Part shown: piece after piece, positions 63,856 to 64,000 of the stretch
Position numbering within the stretch: position 1 is the stretch's first letter
Layout of the letters: each line of letters opens with the position of its first letter
From: Schistocephalus solidus
Taxonomy: Eukaryota > Platyhelminthes > Cestoda > Diphyllobothriidea > Diphyllobothriidae
Direction of reading: 5' to 3'
Length of the DNA: 64,000 nt
Assembly (NCBI GenBank): GCA_017591395.1
Contig: WEDG01000993.1
Span: 292,944 to 356,943 of the forward strand
Made by a program: the position numbers and the translations under genes
Notes under the pieces: generated by a model
What the model was told of the DNA's origin: nothing
Seen by the model: only the letters and a program-made list of their open reading frames with translations
The model's database searches: none

Positions 63856-63903
63856 GATTGGCTGAATGAAGGCAGAATAAGCCCGAAACAGACTGTATCA
63901 ATC
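63856..63903 (+). ncRNA. Third hammerhead type, one extra core base
   Basis: Stem I GAUUGG/UCAAUC (six pairs), CUGAAUGA (one A more than CUGAUGA), stem II GGC/GCC, GAAA, stem III ACAG-A-CUGU, A17. All three helices differ in sequence from the other families yet pair. The extra A probably disables cleavage in this copy. Neighbouring text (GGAATAGG.., AATAAGCCCGAAAC) hints at a separate repeat family. Confidence 0.65.
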
Positions 63904-63932
63904 TACCCATATTCTCTGTCGTGTCTCCTCTC

Positions 63933-63935
<3 letters not shown>

Positions 63936-64000
<65 letters not shown>
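63936..64000. repeat. (TA)n microsatellite at window end
   Basis: At least 65 bases of TA, continuing past the window. Confidence 0.95.

Overview
This is an AT-rich, intron-rich animal sequence, not bacterial DNA. The retroelement content suggests a parasitic flatworm: Penelope-like elements (PLEs) with GIY-YIG endonucleases, an AP-endonuclease LINE, and tRNA-headed short repeats that carry hammerhead ribozymes. A tapeworm, possibly a diphyllobothriid such as Spirometra or Dibothriocephalus, is my best guess. That is inference from repeat and protein style, not from a database search.

One cellular gene fills almost the whole window. It is the + strand gene for alpha-1,6-mannosyl-glycoprotein 2-beta-N-acetylglucosaminyltransferase (MGAT2, GnT-II, family GT16), a Golgi enzyme of N-glycan maturation. 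I could join nine coding exons between 5734 and 61697 with consistent phases, giving 1500 nt or 499 residues. Introns 3, 7 and 8 are long (18.8, 10.6 and 14.1 kb) and hold nearly all the mobile DNA. Intron 5 uses a GC-AG splice pair. A pyrimidine-rich AG lies one base before the start codon, which may be a 5'UTR intron acceptor or a spliced-leader trans-splice site.

Layout: 1-5733 is upstream DNA with one worn LINE fragment. 5734-8793 holds exons 1-3. Intron 3 (8794-27634) holds GC-rich repeats and a minus-strand LINE (about 15.4-19.9 kb) whose protein ends in five C2H2-type zinc fingers. 27635-36545 holds exons 4-7. Intron 7 (36546-47120) holds an RT-less PLE fusion, a six-unit array of about 304-bp tRNA-headed hammerhead units, a young PLE with inverted ends, a decayed PLE, and a second array in the opposite orientation. 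Exon 8 is at 47121-47248. Intron 8 (47249-61378) holds 355-bp hammerhead units on both sides of another PLE, a large inverted repeat made from a fifth PLE, and diverged short repeats. Exon 9 and a poly(A) signal follow. The last 2 kb holds a 65-bp-stem hairpin and a third hammerhead type.

The main discovery candidate is the hammerhead/PLE system of introns 7 and 8. Two unrelated tandem repeat families, and weakly the PLE ends themselves, can be folded as type I hammerheads (CUGANGA, stem II, GAAA, stem III, cleavage site, stem I). The two families and the PLE ends have a short self-complementary stem III, as expected for ribozymes acting as dimers or multimers; a third, single hammerhead at 63.9 kb has a one-nucleotide stem III loop. 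The units lie against (TA)n tracts and PLE ends. This matches what is known of Schistosoma SM-alpha repeats and animal retrozymes, and suggests small circular RNAs copied by PLE reverse transcriptase. All alignments were made by eye.
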